From Streptomyces sp. NBC_01216 (GTDB lineage: Bacteria > Actinomycetota > Actinomycetes > Streptomycetales > Streptomycetaceae), in contig NZ_CP108677.1 of assembly GCF_035994945.1 (NCBI RefSeq), positions 6,510,001-6,574,000 of the forward strand: 64,000 nucleotides of DNA. The letters run 5' to 3'. The notes under the pieces were generated by a model. That model ran no database searches. It worked only from the letters and a program-made list of their open reading frames with translations, and was not told where the DNA came from. Positions 63,709 through 64,000 of the stretch are shown piece after piece (the stretch's first letter is position 1; each line of letters starts with the position of its first letter). A program made the position numbers and the translations under genes.

Positions 63709-64000
63709 TCACGCCGTTTCCCCCATTCTCCTCCGCGCCCCCTCCGGGGTCGTCCGGCGGTGGAGGAGGATCGCGACGGCGACGCACGTCCAGCCGAGCA
63801 GCCAGCCCGCGACCACGTCCGAGGGCCAGTGCACGCCCAGGTAGACCCGGGTCCAGCCGACCCCGAGCACCGACATCACGGCCGTCACCGCCACGGCGCC
63901 CCAGCCCCGCCAGGCGTCGCGCCAGTGCAGGGCGAGCACCCACAGCAGCAGCCCGCAGCAGACCGTCGCCGTCATGGCGTGCCCCGAGGGGAACGACGCG
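63709..64000 (-). CDS. PAP2-superfamily phosphatase, C-terminal part (5' end outside window)
   Basis: The last ~96 codons of a membrane phosphatase. The reading enters at ASFPSGHAMTATVCCGLLLW (the PSGH motif of the PAP2 active site) and continues through VGWTRVYLGVHWPSDVVAGW, the third motif (R...H...D), to a final membrane helix and RRTTPEGARRR. Such enzymes dephosphorylate lipid phosphates or undecaprenyl pyrophosphate. The first phosphatase motif lies beyond the window. Confidence 0.88.
   Translation of the reverse strand, partial: ASFPSGHAMTATVCCGLLLWVLALHWRDAWRGWGAVAVTAVMSVLGVGWTRVYLGVHWPSDVVAGWLLGWTCVAVAILLHRRTTPEGARRRMGETA

Overview
The window is about 72% G+C, with GTG starts, strong G/C at third codon positions, dense regulators, secreted hydrolases with long Gly/Ser/Ala linkers and perfect GC hairpins without U-tracts. 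This is what a Streptomyces (or very close actinomycete) chromosome looks like, and the many broken genes and transposon scars suggest an arm or accessory region rather than the core. No rRNA, tRNA or CRISPR array was seen.

Layout. 1-2.1 kb: the start of a LysR regulator divergent from a PhzF-like isomerase, with a large dyad operator between them, then debris (a frameshifted DUF5958-like gene and an IS701-type transposase stub). 2.1-12.6 kb: a small secreted beta-rich protein, a GlxA/AraC regulator carrying a TTA codon, a very large secreted M4+M28 double protease, an XRE regulator and two membrane proteins. 12.6-23.5 kb: a dormancy/redox-stress island of the DosR/DevR (OsdR) type. It has universal stress proteins, an Hsp20 remnant, a flavodoxin, a GH65 phosphorylase with beta-phosphoglucomutase, an Acg-family nitroreductase and the two-component pair itself. 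An identical DevR-box-like 14-mer lies upstream of usp and between the nitroreductase and kinase genes, while several island genes are visibly decaying. 23.7-30.4 kb: a ~160-bp mobile-element-like repeat, an N-formylglutamate amidohydrolase-like gene, an unusual ECF sigma / zinc anti-sigma / membrane / CAP-domain fusion, an aldo-keto reductase, a serine hydrolase and a GH16-like protein. 30.6-34.9 kb: a persulfide-type module (CstR-like repressor, rhodanese, wrecked metallo-hydrolase-rhodanese gene) and a metal-sensing ArsR with an MFS exporter.

34.9-46.2 kb is a coherent glycan locus. A secreted GH85 endo-beta-N-acetylglucosaminidase would cut N-glycans from glycoproteins, a lipoprotein-dependent ABC importer would bring the oligosaccharide in, and cytoplasmic GH38 alpha-mannosidase and GH5 (GH5_18-like) beta-mannosidase would degrade it. 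A LacI repressor with two matching 14-bp operators probably controls the set. 46.5-64 kb is mostly ordinary Streptomyces content: a receptor Ser/Thr kinase, Lrp regulator/FUSC pair, lactonase behind a DasR-like site, chelatase-like protein, N-acetylglucosamine-type kinase, uracil-DNA glycosylase, BNR-repeat protein, Old Yellow Enzyme with ArsR regulator, AraC regulator with a secreted ricin-type lectin, FprA-like ferredoxin reductase, TetR and a PAP2 phosphatase running off the end.

All family assignments come from reading the protein sequence by eye. Starts were chosen by ribosome-binding site, operon overlap and family length.
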